Source of the DNA: Kryptolebias marmoratus
Taxonomy: Eukaryota; Chordata; Actinopteri; Cyprinodontiformes; Rivulidae
NCBI RefSeq assembly: GCF_001649575.2
Contig: NC_051435.1
Span: 7,067,633-7,131,632 of the forward strand
Length of the DNA stretch: 64,000 bases
Direction of reading: 5' to 3'
Both the position numbers and the translations under genes were made by a program. The notes beneath the pieces were generated by a model. It searched no databases. It was not told the DNA's origin and worked only from the letters and a program-made list of their open reading frames with translations. Below are positions 31,946-44,095 of the stretch, in pieces; the stretch's first letter is position 1, and each line of letters begins with the position of its first letter.

Positions 31946-34900
31946 TCAGTCGTCCAGGATATGGAATATCCAAAAGCAGATCACTTCTATTCTGTAGTTA
32001 AAGATGTTTCAATTTACAACTGGGGAGCTTTCTCAATTCAAAACTCGATCATGTGGAGTTCCTACCATTAAACTGCATGAGATGCTCTGTTTTTGCAGCT
32101 AAATTTACATGCAGATTAATCTCACTGCCCTCCTACTGGAGATTACTCAGGGTTTTGTTTGCCTGGCTAACAAGAGAGATGTTTTGGTCATCTTCATGAA
32201 GGTGTGAATTAGAGAGAAAATGGCTGGCTATGAAGCTTAATGCTCCACTGTACGTTTTAAAAATTAAATAGACACTGAATTACTTAACAAACAGTTTTAA
32301 AATGTGGTAAATTCAAACCAAATGTACCTGTGTGTTGGAAAACATACATTGAGAGGTCTGAACACTTTTTCCACTGAATAATGTCCCCACATGTGGCCAT
32401 AAACAGCGAACTATTAGGGGCATTTAAACATGTTAGTGCAGAAAATATGCACAAACATAGGAACACGTGTATTTTATTTATCAATGATTGTAATGGCAAT
32501 GACTATGGAGCTTTAATGTAAGATTTCTGGACACTTTTGCTGTATTTTTTAAGTCTTTTCTTTAACATTGTCTTGATCCACTGATTTAGGGAAATTTTAG
32601 TAGGCTAATTAATCAGTAATGAGTACCCATTTAAGTACCCCCCCCCCCCATTGTTTTTATGCTGTTTGTATATTCTAATAATGGTGATAAAACTTCCTCT
32701 GCTAATGACTGAAACTCAAATATAAAGACTTATAATAGAACCTACTGCCAACATTTACTCATTTTTGTATGAATGGCGTTCAGGATGTGTTTGGGATAAA
32801 GCCGAATGGTGCTCGCTGCATTAAACAGTTTAATCAACATGTTATTTCTCTCTGCATTTTTATCCACCACCTCCATATAGGATAACGGCTCATTGTGGCT
32901 GCTAGTCTTATTAAATTCAATCGTGGTCATGTCAGCTCTGGTTTTATATATGTGCTGTTTGTCCGTTGCTGACCCTAATTATTTAAATGAAGCATTAATC
33001 CTCCGAATCCAGGGGATTGTGAATCTGAATTAGGGTCAGCCAGAGGTTAATGATGGTCAGAATTACTCTGGTGTTTTGTTTTTCTTTTTTTTTAAAGAAC
33101 CCTTCATTTAATGTGGCTGCTGAGTGGTGATTAAGGCTCAGGATTCACTTTGCGGATTTGGCATTTTGCTTTTCACGTTTGGGAATGTGGAACCAATAGA
33201 AACCTTTGTTGAAGCGTCAGCTGTTATTGAGGCCCACTGCCAAATAATTGCTTTATTTGACTTTTGTTGTTTGCCAAATGTCATCAACTAAACAAATAAC
33301 CCGGCAAACAGAGCTGTTTAATTGTACAGAGCACAGTGGGTGACGGGTCAGCGTTTGACTGCTTTTGATTTCTGTCAAAAGATTCGGAGTGTCCGATCTT
33401 TCTGCAGGCTCTATAGACTAATCAATAAGAACTTGGGAGGCCACTTACATGTTCTGCATGAAAGCATTCACCACCCTGAAAACAAAGCAGTGAGGAAATT
33501 GAGTGAAGTTTGGTGGAAATACCAGCTGGGGTGGTAGAGGTGAAAAATGTGAATACTAATTCAATACGTTCTGAAAGCCCCTTGATGTGATTTCGACTTG
33601 AGTTTGCCTTCAGGCTACACTGCAGTCTTCAACACAAACTCCTCCAACTAAAAGGAGAAGGTAAATGCTGATATTATAGTTAATAATTATGGGAAACTTT
33701 GCATACAATTTTTATTCAAACTGATTATCAGAAAAGGAAGTTGTGTGCTCTTTCTGCTAGGGTTGGGCATTAAAATAAACACTCTTCAAATGTATCTCTA
33801 ATCATTTTCCTTTGAATTAGGGGTGTGCGGATCGATCCAAATATCAACATTATCTGTAACGTTTCACCACAGTAACAGTAACGGATAAAATCAGGGAAAT
33901 ACGTCTGAATGAGCGGTAATCTCGTATAGTTGGAACTTCCGGTGAATTAAAATTTGTGCTTTCAACAGAAAAACCATATAATCAAACAGTCTTTGAGTAA
34001 ATACACGTTCTTCGTGTCCTGTTAGCCAGTAATCTTAATATTTTCATTGGTCCAATGGATCAATATGGAGGAGGATGCATGTATTCTGGCAGTAATGCTG
34101 AGCTCACCCAGGACCCTAATTTCCACTTTATAAATCTTTCAAAATAAACTGCAATGACAGAAATAGACAGTGAAACTGCACTGTCTTTTTTTTTTCTTTG
34201 GTGTTTTTTTTAGGGCAGGTGCATCAAAAACCACACCTTGACTGGAAAAGTGTCATTAGGAAACAACTTGGAACGTCACTAACAGGTGTCAAGACAGCAT
34301 TAATTCTTCAATTTTGTCCATTTTAATTAGATTTTGAATACTTCTTGTTTCTGCTTTGTTCCTCAGGATTTATCTCTGTCAAAGCGAGATGTGCTTGTGC
34401 TTTGGACATACGGCTACAAAACAAAATGACGGCTGTAAAATCTTTACGACTAGGTTATGCGTTTTATAATGCCAAGTATGCCCCGCTTCAGAGACAATCA
34501 CAGGTTGTTTTTTTTTGTTATTTTAGACCGGATCTAACTGTGACCAAGAAATGCAAGAAATACCAGTACTGAGAGCACCTGAGAGCATAACTGAATTATA
34601 GGAAATCTGTAAACGTTTACTGCACTAATTACCGGTATTGTGTAATTCTAATGTTAAAGATCAGTCTAATTAAACATCTGTAGCAGTGTGCCATGTTATT
34701 AATTTCAAGGTGTTAGAAAAACACACTTCTTACACCTTTTAATTTGTGAATCTAAAGTTAGTACTCGCATGCTCTCAAGTGTTGTGTTTTCTTATTATGG
34801 CTTTACCTTTCATGTTTGATTTTTACTTTCCAGATTTTTAATTTTTATTTTGCAGCTCAGCACTTTGGTAGGGTTTAACAATGTGAAACAATGATTTCAA

Positions 34901-35829
34901 GCACAAATCTTTACGATGGGACCATTATGGCAATAAGGAAAAAAAAGGGCCAACTACTCAATCCATTCAGCTCATCTTAACCACATTGACATTTTCAGAA
35001 ATGTGATGTGTGAACTCCTTGCTCTTATCAAGGCATGAATGAATGGAGGAGCCTGAAGTCTCACCTGTTTGCGACCCTCACAAGAAGATCAGGCAACTTG
35101 ACAAAAAAAAGATTTTAATATAATTAATAATGTGTCATGACATAGGTGGCATACATGTAGTGTTAAATGGCCCCAATCAAGTCTATCTTGATGGCACTGG
35201 TAGCCCGTGACTTGGCATAAGCAGTATGTAAGTGAGAGTGCACGGGGCCCAGGGGTGCACTTGATTTGTTCATTAACATAATGAGGTAATTTTAAACAGA
35301 TTGCAGCTGAGACGGATAATAGGCACATCATCAATGTGCCAGCCTGACCTTTACTAACAAAGCGTAAAACTGTCTTGCTCTGGCTTGATGTTCATGTTCT
35401 CAGGGCAGGAATGCATTTAGCCTTTATATCTAGTTATGAAGTTTCCAGACTTCTTTTCTAATGACTTTCATCTTTCTGGAACTTGATGGACGCCACGGAA
35501 ATATAACAAACCAATTAGTGTGTCCTTCTTACCAGTCTTTTTTAAGTGTTGTTGCATTAAATGTTCAGTCTTTGATTTTATGTAAAGTCACAGATGAAAC
35601 TTGAACTAAAAGTTCCAATACTTACATTTGCAAGTCTTGCAAATTTGCACGATGAAAATTTCAGCAATAATTTCTTATTTTTACTGAGCATGCATGCTTT
35701 ATCTTAATAGTTAATTTTAAATATTAAAGGGACAGATCTTAAAATCATACTATGCTGAAAAAAGACAAAATTAGAACTTGAAGAGAACATTATGCATAAA
35801 CTTTTATGTCTCACCTGATCCTCCATGTC
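31946..35829. other. Repeat-poor non-coding interval
   Basis: No gene is recognised in about 3.9 kb. It holds a 12-base C run at 32638-32649, a 13-bp inverted repeat at 32968-33040 and a shorter one (CTTTTGA/TCAAAAG) near 33362-33381. At 33815 'TTAGGGGTGTGCGGATCGAT' resembles a DNA-transposon tip. The 35130-35340 part ('TTAACATAATGAGGTAATTT') is a candidate conserved element. Confidence 0.4.
32968..33040. repeat. Perfect 13-bp inverted repeat with 47-base loop
   Basis: GCTGACCCTAATT at 32968-32980 is the exact reverse complement of AATTAGGGTCAGC at 33028-33040. The loop holds 'AAATGAAGCATTAATC'. No recognised transposon surrounds it. Confidence 0.85.
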
Positions 35830-36060
35830 CTGCTCGTGCTTGGCGTATCTACTACCACAACAAATTTTATCTCAGTATTGGTCAAATTCGATGAGTTAGT
35901 TATGTTTGTGCAGGCTAAGGCTGATTAGCTGTGGTGGCCATTTTGAATTGGGAGGACGTCTGAAAGTAATAAGTTCTACAAGTAAAGCTAATATGTGTTT
36001 TCAGAGAGTTTCATTGAAATCTGTCCAGTGGTTTATGGGATATTTTGCTAATAGTTTAAA
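35830..36060 (-). mobile_element. Family A copy A9, single module without ends
   Basis: Runs from a 'CTACTACCACAACAAATTTT' block near 35849 through GGTGGCCATTTTGAATTGGG near 35935 to 'GGGATATTTTGCTAATAG' near 36055. Both hairpin ends are missing. Confidence 0.75.
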
Positions 36061-36837
36061 AGAGCAACTAATATAAAAATCATGTTTTTATGTACAGAAA
36101 AAATGGACCAAAGGATTTTCCATTTAAGGATTAAAAATTGCATTTCTGCTAAATATATTTAACTTTTATAAATCAGTACCACTTTATTATTCAGCTCAAA
36201 TTGAAATAAACATCTGAATTGAAACAAAATGGCAGGTCAACTACTGTGAGCTATTTCAGTTTAAGCAAGTTGCTTTTACACAAATTAATGTTAAAAAATA
36301 AGTCATTTCAGAAAAGTTTGCTTTGCTTTCACTAAGAATATATGTCTCTCTATTTGTGTTAATTTGAATAAACCTCATGTTGAAAACAGAAAATCACTGA
36401 GTTTGTTCTGAAAGCGCAGCACATTACACGGAGCAACCAGCTGAGTAAACCAGTTATTTACTTTCTACGAATTGACGAAGTCAAACAGAATCTCAGCTTT
36501 GACTGATGTTCTAATCTGTCCTCGCCGCTCGGTGAAAGATGCACTTTTTTATCTCTGGTCAGGGAGAAACTGGGATGTGCGTTCGCCTAGATGTGACAAC
36601 TTACATGCAACCATAAAGCCTTCGACTGATTTGTTGGAGCTACTGTATGTGATTGTAATTTGTTCATTTTTTTTGTTTCCTTTCACCCGGTGCCCTGTTG
36701 ATGAGAACACACAGCTTTTACAACCTGAACATGAGCTGTACGGAGCAGAATGTTTCAACGTTTCATTCGTGATGAGTAGGATAAATAACATGCAGCTTGT
36801 CATCAATCTGACAATATTGTATGACATTTTTATCTGT
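36061..36837. other. Non-coding DNA
   Basis: A 152-codon ORF (36472-36930) runs into the left end of family A copy A10 and is opposed by a 104-codon ORF. I do not call it a gene. No other feature. Confidence 0.5.
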
Positions 36838-37372
36838 GAAGCAGTGATGATGTTATTGCCCATGTCAGTGGGTTTGCATGTTTGTGTTCATTTGTATGTA
36901 GTGTTAGCAAAAGATGTCATAAATGCATGATTTGAATGTAACTTTTAGAAAGTAATCATTGGGTGTACCTTTAGAACTGATTAACTTTTGGATCCAACCC
37001 AATTCAAGATGGCCACTGCAGCTATGCAACCTTAGCAAACACAAACATCTTTACATGAAAACCTTTGAGAAGTGACAAAAAAAAGACTCTCAGATGTGTT
37101 GTTGGGGGATCATACGATTAAGTGTAAAAAAAACATTTCAGTGAAATTATATAATTTTCCTTTATAATTTTTCTACAACTCTTTAACATTTGTGGCAACC
37201 TAATTTCACATGTCTGCCACAACAACCACATAGATGACTATAACTTTAACTTTATAGATATTGAGCTAAACGTTGGTGAGGCAGTTGCTGATCCTCAACA
37301 CAATCTCTGAGGGCTAACACATCTCTGGCATAAAAGACAGCGGGCAATATGCATTCCTTCAATGCGTGGTTT
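36838..37372 (+). mobile_element. Family A copy A10
   Basis: A decayed left end ('GATGATGTTATTGCCCATGT', near 36845) is followed by 'GTGTTAGCAAAAGATGTCAT', 'AAAGTAATCATTGGGTGTAC' and AAGATGGCCACTGCAG near 37009. A second, more diverged module follows (GTCTGCCACAACAACCACAT near 37211). The right end is 'GGGCAATATGCATTCCTTCA' with its second palindrome arm lost. Confidence 0.75.
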
Positions 37373-38940
37373 ATCTCAGCATCGACGTTTATCTTTCAAA
37401 AATAATCAGCATTGTATCATCTTGTAAAAGAGTTTTTGAATGTATTGTGGAACAAATGCAATTGCCTGAAGAACAAATGTAATAATAGAGCATAATAGTC
37501 CCCATGCATCAAGGCTTGTTATGATGCCTGTTATCTACATCCTAGGCATTACTCATCATAGACAAATGCTTCGTTTTGCTGGCAACAGACATTACGGAGA
37601 CTGAAGACGTCAACGTGATGAAGAAAGCGTTATCCACATTTTTGTTTCAACCTAACCTCTGTGCGACGTGTCTAAATGCGTGTGCCCAATTTAGGCTTTT
37701 CTTATGTTAAATCTCTCATTTCCATTGCAGCTCCTTGTGTTTAAATTTGACTTGGCATCTATTTTTACAACCTGAATCTTTCCTAAACATCACAGTCTTC
37801 TGTTTTTCATAATATCAATTTCCTAAAGATGCACTGAACCATTGTTTTGGTGTAAATATATATATGTGGCCAACAAAAACATGTTTTTTAAAAGAAATGT
37901 GTTTTTCAGATTAACAACTTCCTCGCCTCTCAGTCCTTGTCAGCAGCACAGCCAATCACATCACGGAGAGAAGCAGTGCAGATTAAAAATGTCAGTTTCC
38001 AACATCACAGCCTCTCACTCTCTGATACAGCCACAGCCTGAGGTTCGGGATGTGCACATGAATTTAAAAAGAGGAATCATCACTTGAATATCACACACAC
38101 AGGAAAAAAAGACTGTCCGCAGTCGTCGGCGTTCATGCTCTGGACACGACTGTCTTGACTGCTTGTGACACGACGATACACTCTAATCTCCATCAGGGTT
38201 CAGCCGGTGTGCCGCGTGCCTCGGCCTGAATAATGTCTCTCCGTCCTACTAACCCTCCGATGCCACGCCGGCCTTTGACTTGTTTACACAGATTAAAGAT
38301 GTGATGTTGAAACATGCGCTGGATCAAACAGCCGCTCTGCCGAGGCGTAACAAATGTCAGCATGATGAAGGTGAGGACTGTAATGCTGTATTATCTCTGC
38401 TATGTTGGGAAGCAGGTGTGATGGATGTCCAGCAGAGACAGGCACACATTTTTACCTGTCTCCACCTGACGGTGAACGGGAGAGGAGAGGGGAGATGTAT
38501 TTAGCCAGGGGGTAGAGGGAGGGGGGATGGGTCAGGCAATCCGACCTGAAGATGTTTCCTGGTTGACAGGGTGGAAGCAGTGAATGGACGTGGCACAGTT
38601 AAGCCCTGGGAGATTTCTGCCTGATGCTGCCAGGCAGGATGGACAGGAGTAGGTCGGGGACAAAATAGAAAGGTCAGCGTAGGACAGGCAGGTGTCACCC
38701 GATGCATTTTGGGCTAACAGCCTCAGAATAAAGTTGCTGTTGGCTCACCTCTGAAACATTTGTGAAACAAAGCTAATTTCTTTCCTTTTCCCTGTATTTA
38801 CCTGACTAAATATATAATAACAAATGATTAAATCTTGTACTGAGTAAGGACCAAATTTTAAAAAAAGGTCAGCAAAAATTACTGCTTTTTATGTTAAAGC
38901 TGAACATTTAAAGTTTGGTTATATTTAATCATCAGTCTCT
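37373..38940. other. Unique non-coding DNA
   Basis: No gene or recognised repeat. The 38100-38700 part is relatively GC-rich with CpG-containing words (38114-38290) and a purine-rich run near 38478-38530. ORFs up to 81 codons lack known motifs. Confidence 0.45.
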
Positions 38941-39020
38941 ATACTAGGGGTCCCCAACTAGTGGTCAAAAATAGTGGACCCAAATTGGAAGCTAAATGTC
39001 AGTAGAGTTAAAAGATATAT

Positions 39021-39210
39021 ATTTCTGGGTGGAGATGCATGTATGGGTTTTCCTTGGTTACCTCCTACAGACCAAAAATGTGCATGTTAGGTTAATCGAT
39101 AGCTCTAAATTGTCCCTAGGTGTGAGTGAGAGTGTGAATGGTTGTTTGTCTTGTTTTGTCTCCATGTGGCCCTGTGATGGACCTGTGACCTGTCCAGGGT
39201 GTCCCCTAAA
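39021..39210 (+). mobile_element. Fish SINE fragment (body)
   Basis: TTTCTGGGTGGAGATGCATG at about 39022 is followed by 'CCAAAAATGTGCATGTTAGG', 'TTAATCGATAGCTCTAAATT', 'TAGGTGTGAGTGAGAGTGTG' and then 'GTGGCCCTGTGATGGACCTG' and 'TGACCTGTCCAGGGTG'. It matches the body of the SINE at 4430-4685 but lacks the tRNA head. Just upstream, AGGGGTCCCCAACTAGTGG (38946) looks like a hAT tip, which may or may not be related. Confidence 0.7.
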
Positions 39211-41023
39211 TATTCTCTACATATATTTAGAGACTTTAGAGTAAATTTTCCAATATATTTCCATCTGACTTCAATTGATAATCATTGTTTTATAACCCGT
39301 CACCATAAAAGGGATGGTTTTAATGTGTTTTTTCACAACGTCAAAATCTTTTTCTGTCCTTGCACAATCGTGTAACATGAGAGTGTTTATCCTTTTAAAA
39401 CCCTGCAAAGATTTGTTGCTGTTAAAACAATGTCCTTGCAGCAAAATGACTGTAGTTGTGCTTCAAATGAGGAGGTCATTGTCAGGTTAAAATAAACAGG
39501 GGTCATAACATGCTTTTGAACTAATGATGAATGCTGTTGTGAGCAGTAATTTGCATGGGTAAACAGCTCACTGCTTCTTGGTTTCAGATAATGAAACGCA
39601 GGTGAAGCTTCCTTTGTATCATATTATGCTGGTGTCATATTTCTAAGAATAATAATAAAAAACAGGCTGTGGTTCAAACATGTAAAATAATTATAATATA
39701 GCATGCTGACCTTTCTCTCTGACCCCTTTTTTTAAAAGGCCGCTTGTCTGACAGGCTCTAATTAACATCAGACTCCTGAAGCTTGACTGCTGTCTTCTGG
39801 GAAGCAGAGAACAATCTTGGCTCGGCTGTAGTGCTGTAAAACACAGCGAAAGGCCATCGGTTCATCTGTTAGACCCCCCTTCCTTCACGCCTCCCCTCCT
39901 TCTCCCACTCCCTCCTTCCACTCACCACCCACTTCTTTCTCGTCTCCCACTCATATTAAGAAAAAAACAGCTCATAGATGCTGCTATTAAAGATGTTTTT
40001 TCTTTGTTGTTACACTTGATTTTTTCGCTTCATATTCGAGTCTGACAGACAGCTCATAGGAGACACTGAGCAACATGTAGGAGTTCAAACATGGTTAGAT
40101 AGAAGGAACACCAAGCTGATGATTTTACATCCTGACAGGTAGTGAAAATGCGATACATGAAGTTACAGGATCCTTGTTAGGAATTGTAGCTGAAGGTATT
40201 GTGTAAACAGAGGAGGGAATATTAAACATACATCTGCTGAAAAAGTGCTACAGCTAGTAATAGTGGTAAAGCTTTAGGTTGGCAAACTCTGTCAAGTCAG
40301 TTTTCTTAGCATAGAGAGCAGATTTATCACATTCACCTCCCTGATTTGTCTTAAAGAAGTTTACTCAGGAGCACCAGTCAATCCATGAAATCAGCAGGAT
40401 CATGACCAATTTGATAACCTGTTGAAGTCTGAAATAAATATGATGTAATAGAGATGTCATAAGGGTCAACTTCAACTGTAACTTTTATATTGTAAAGCCT
40501 CTTTAAGCTCAACTGTTTGACCTTTCCACATAGAAACTCAGTTTTTCCTATATAAATATATAAACACAACACCTTTTCTAGAAATGTCTTCCTCTACACA
40601 CAAAGGGCCCATAAGTATGGGAACATAATTACAGGGATTAAAGAAATATGTTTTGACTTAATTTTTTCTAAACTTAATCATATGACCTCCTCCTCCACTC
40701 CCCGCAACACATTTGAGTCTTTTTTCTGCTCATCGTCACTTCCCACAGGTTTTTATGTAAAGAGGAGGATACTGTGTCGTTAGTCAAACTATAGTGTTCT
40801 CTAATGAAGTGTTGAAGTTATAGAGATATACATTTGATAAATAAGTCCACTAAATCAAACAAATATATTCCTGAACATTTGTTAGGTGTCTGTCAACAGA
40901 ATTTATGAGCTATTAAAATGACCAAACAAGGTCTTAATATTATAGGAATCTTACTGTTGCCAATTACAAAAAGATGAAATGTTTAGGTTTGAATATAATA
41001 ATAACTATAATGACTGATGAGAC
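39211..41023. other. AT-rich non-coding DNA
   Basis: No gene or recognised repeat. A C/T-rich stretch lies at 39871-39950. ORFs are at most 64 codons. Confidence 0.5.
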
Positions 41024-41093
41024 TGCCCGACAGGGGATCAAACCTGACCTTCCACATGTGAAGTGGATATGCTAACCATATGGTTATTTTCAA
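41024..41093 (-). pseudogene. tRNA-Val(CAC)-like pseudogene
   Basis: On the minus strand, ATGGTTAGCATA resembles a tRNA D-arm/A box. TCCAC-TTCACAT-GTGGA is a perfect 5-bp anticodon stem with a 7-base loop and CAC anticodon. AAGGT is a plausible variable loop. CAGGTTTGATCCCCTG is a T arm whose GTTCGA became GTTTGA, as expected for CpG decay. The acceptor ends (TTGAAAA and TCGGGCA) do not pair and the T stem has mismatches, so it is not a working tRNA. No SINE body is attached. Confidence 0.45.
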
Positions 41094-43370
41094 ACCAAAC
41101 AAAGGCAAATAGGCAACATAACCACATTTAAATGGTTCATATTTATTGCTCAAATTCACATGTAAAGCCACAAAAATGACCATAATTATATCATCTCACT
41201 GTATTTAAAGCTGGAAAGTATCTTTCTATCTTTCATGAATGAAAGAGATCAATAAACCCTCACCCTGTCCTAAACTCTCCCGATAAATATTTGGACCACT
41301 CCTTCAAGGTTGTCCTGTTTCTTCCACTTTTTCTTGTCCAAACCCGTGTCTTCCTTTCCATATGCAGCCTTCGTTTTGATGTCTACCTGAGGTTTGATTT
41401 GTTTTTCAAGTTGCTGCTGTAATTTAGCAAAATGGTTTTTAAAAAAAAACTTTCATTGCTGCTCTTAATGATTTCACTCAGGAATATTGCTAACAGTGTG
41501 ATAGCTGTGACTCAGTGACATTTATGATATGCTGTAATTTGATTGGTGTGATGCTAAGGGTGACTGGCTTATTTTTGGCACAGTCTAGAAAAATCACACT
41601 TTGGCAAATGCATGGCAGAAGCCTCACTTGAAGCTTCGGCTACTCTGTTTTTCGTTTGTTTCCATGAAGGAAAACCAACTTGCCTTCTCGCTGATGCAAC
41701 GTTGGCTCATTAGGAGAGAAATCAAGCAGCTCGCTTCACACTTCCTCATGAGGGCGCTGCTTCGCTCAGTTTGTAATGGGTATAAGGGAACGACAGGAGC
41801 CACAGTAAAGACCAGGTACTCATGACTGTTAATTAAAGTGTTTTAAACAAATGAGCTGAAGTCTGTAATTTGAAAAACTGTGGCTCAGCTGAAGAAAGTG
41901 CTGCTGGTTTAAATTTCAGCTTTTGCTCCTTTCTTGTTCGAATATGAAAAATAAAGACACAATATCCAATTCAGCCAGCATTTATAGCTCTTTAGGTCCT
42001 TGTGACAGAAGAATTCAAGAAGCAGGAAGCTAAAAGTAATATTTTATTGGTACACTTTTAGAGTCTAATTTTAAAAAAAGCAGGTGATGTCAAAAGTTTC
42101 TGAACATGCTTCAGTCGTTTCTTTTCCCCTCTGAAGTTTTCTGTCCTTATTCTCAGGCAAAACTGATTCATCTGCACATTGCAGGAAACACCCCTTTTCA
42201 CCTTGTGGTATTAACTAGGATTTAGGTCCTGCTATCTCAAAATCTCACATCTGGCAGTTCTGGATGACATCCTCTTCAGGCTGCTTTTTGTGCTGTAAGG
42301 ACTCGAGTATGTGCTAACCCTTACTCGGGGTGCAGTATCAATACTGATTAATTTTCTCGTCTAAGAAGCTGTCAGTTGAATCACTTTGAACTCTCCTCAT
42401 CTTTTCATTCTAAATCCATTTTCTATCACATGTCACACACACAAAAAAAAAGATTTTCTGGCATCTTTTTCCCTTCTATTTTACCGGTGCAAAGTGAGCC
42501 CAGAGTGAGTTTTCTAATCTGTGCATGGTTAAAATTTTTCCCGTCAAGGTCAACTGTTTTCTGCTCTGAATCTCAAGGCTTACCATTTCCCCTCACACTC
42601 CAATGATAAATTCAGATAACACGAGAATACCAAGTGGAAACGATTCCCCATACCTTCTGCAATTTGTGCAGTGCCGACAAGTAGTCCCAACACACCTGCC
42701 ATTTTTCACGGGAAAAAAAAATCAATCAGCTGCATCGGGGGGCCTCATTTTCATCATCACTTCATTGACTTTCTCCCCAGCTAAATTTTCTTTACAACCA
42801 CCTAGTCATACAGCTGGAGGCCAGGGAGATCATAGAACGTCTTAATGAGCTTGCACTTCTTTTTTTCTTTTAGCCTTGTTAGCTGACATTTAGTTAAGAC
42901 GCTCATGTTGCTGACAAAAGCGTTCCCGGTAATGCTCTTGCTAGGTGAGACACGTACGGCTCCGTGTTTGATCCTGACAGCTCAGAGGCGCGTTCATCAC
43001 ACGAGCGCTTAGAAGAACAAACCAGGCGACACGCAGCCCCCCCCCCACTGGGACTTCATGTCAATTCAGCAGTTTTATTATTAAAAAGAAGAATGGAGGA
43101 AATTAGCTATAGTGCAAAGACTGCTCAAGATTTGCATATTTAAAGTCATTGAATTCAGTATTTACTAGGAATTTGAACCAAAATTCCACGAAATACAGAT
43201 GAACATTGGGTTCTGTATGTTGTTTAGTCTGGTTGGATACATCTAAAGCACATAAATAATCACCCAGAGCTTTTGATGGTTCAATAACACCTGATACATA
43301 TTTGTGCACCAAACTGGTTATTCCCAAAGGCCTAATGCATCACTGGTCCAATGAAGTTGTCTGCATAATT
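41094..43370. other. Non-coding DNA with a CpG-richer patch
   Basis: No gene is recognised. The 42900-43030 part is unusually CpG-rich for this window (GCGTTC, CACGTACGGC, GAGGCGCGTTC, ACGAGCGC). It ends at a 10-base C run (43037-43046). Confidence 0.45.
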
Positions 43371-43875
43371 ATCACCCAACGTGAAAAGTTTTTTGCCTGT
43401 CTGTGTTTTTGTGTTTTTTTGTGTTTTTTTATCTATCATGTTGGTAGAATATCTCATGAACCACTGGATGGGTTTTAATGAAACTCTCTGCAAGTAATCA
43501 TTGGATGAAGCTCTGCAACTACTTACCTTTTAGAATCAACCTCATTCAAGATGGCTGCCGCAGCTAACTGATGTTAGAATACACAACTATGGCTTTAACT
43601 ACATCAGTTTTACAGATATTGCCCTGAAATTTGGTTTGATAGTAGCTCAGAGTCTTGCCAAACTTATAGTCCAAAACTCAAACGGATTGCACAAGATATG
43701 CTTGTAAAATGTTGCCATTAACTATTGGACTCCATGACGTCTGTCTGCAAAATATCTCATTAACAAGTGGACAGATTTTTTTGAAACTCAAGAAGTAAAT
43801 ATTGAGTATACATCTACAACTGATTAACTATTGGAGTTGGCCCAATTCAAGATGGCTAACACATGGTCGGATATT
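43371..43875 (+). mobile_element. Family A copy A11, two modules
   Basis: The left end is decayed ('AGTTTTTTGCCTGTCTGTGT' near 43387). 'GAATATCTCATGAACCACTG' follows, with AAGATGGCTGCCGCAG near 43552. A second module begins at 'GTCTGTCTGCAAAATATCTC' near 43739 and has AAGATGGCTAACAC near 43850. The right palindrome end is replaced by family C. Confidence 0.75.
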
Positions 43876-43904
43876 AAATGAGATGCACATAACGTCATTT
43901 ACAG

Positions 43905-44095
43905 GAACTCTGAGAGCACAAACCTCCGCCTACGGCATACGGTCATTAAAATATTGTAGGATATGGATTGTGATCCTGATAGAAAACAAAATTTAATATT
44001 TTGTTCTCTGTAACAACCTCAACAATTCTTGAAAATTTAATTAAAATCAGTTCATTACTTTTTGAGTAATCTGACAGACAAACAAATGCTACTGA
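43905..44095 (+). repeat. Family C dispersed repeat fragment
   Basis: The phrases 'CTGAGAGCACAAACCTCCGC', 'GGATTGTGATCCTGAT' and 'AATTAAAATCAGTTCATTAC', then TTTTTGAGTAATCTGACAGA and CAAACAAATG, match a repeat I recognise as common in fish genomes; its superfamily is not known to me. It abuts family A copy A11. The two share the 'CTGACAGACAAACAAA' style of end. Confidence 0.5.

Noticed and set aside
33815..33860. GGGGTGTGCGGATCGATCCA as a transposon tip
   Set aside because: Resembles common fish repeat starts, but no matching second end was found.
36472..36930. 152-codon plus ORF with hydrophobic stretches
   Set aside because: The 3' part is the left end of family A copy A10 and a 104-codon ORF opposes it; no splice or promoter context.
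38946..38985. AGGGGTCCCCAACTAGTGG as a hAT tip
   Set aside because: Matches a generic hAT start but no second end is visible before the SINE fragment at 39021.
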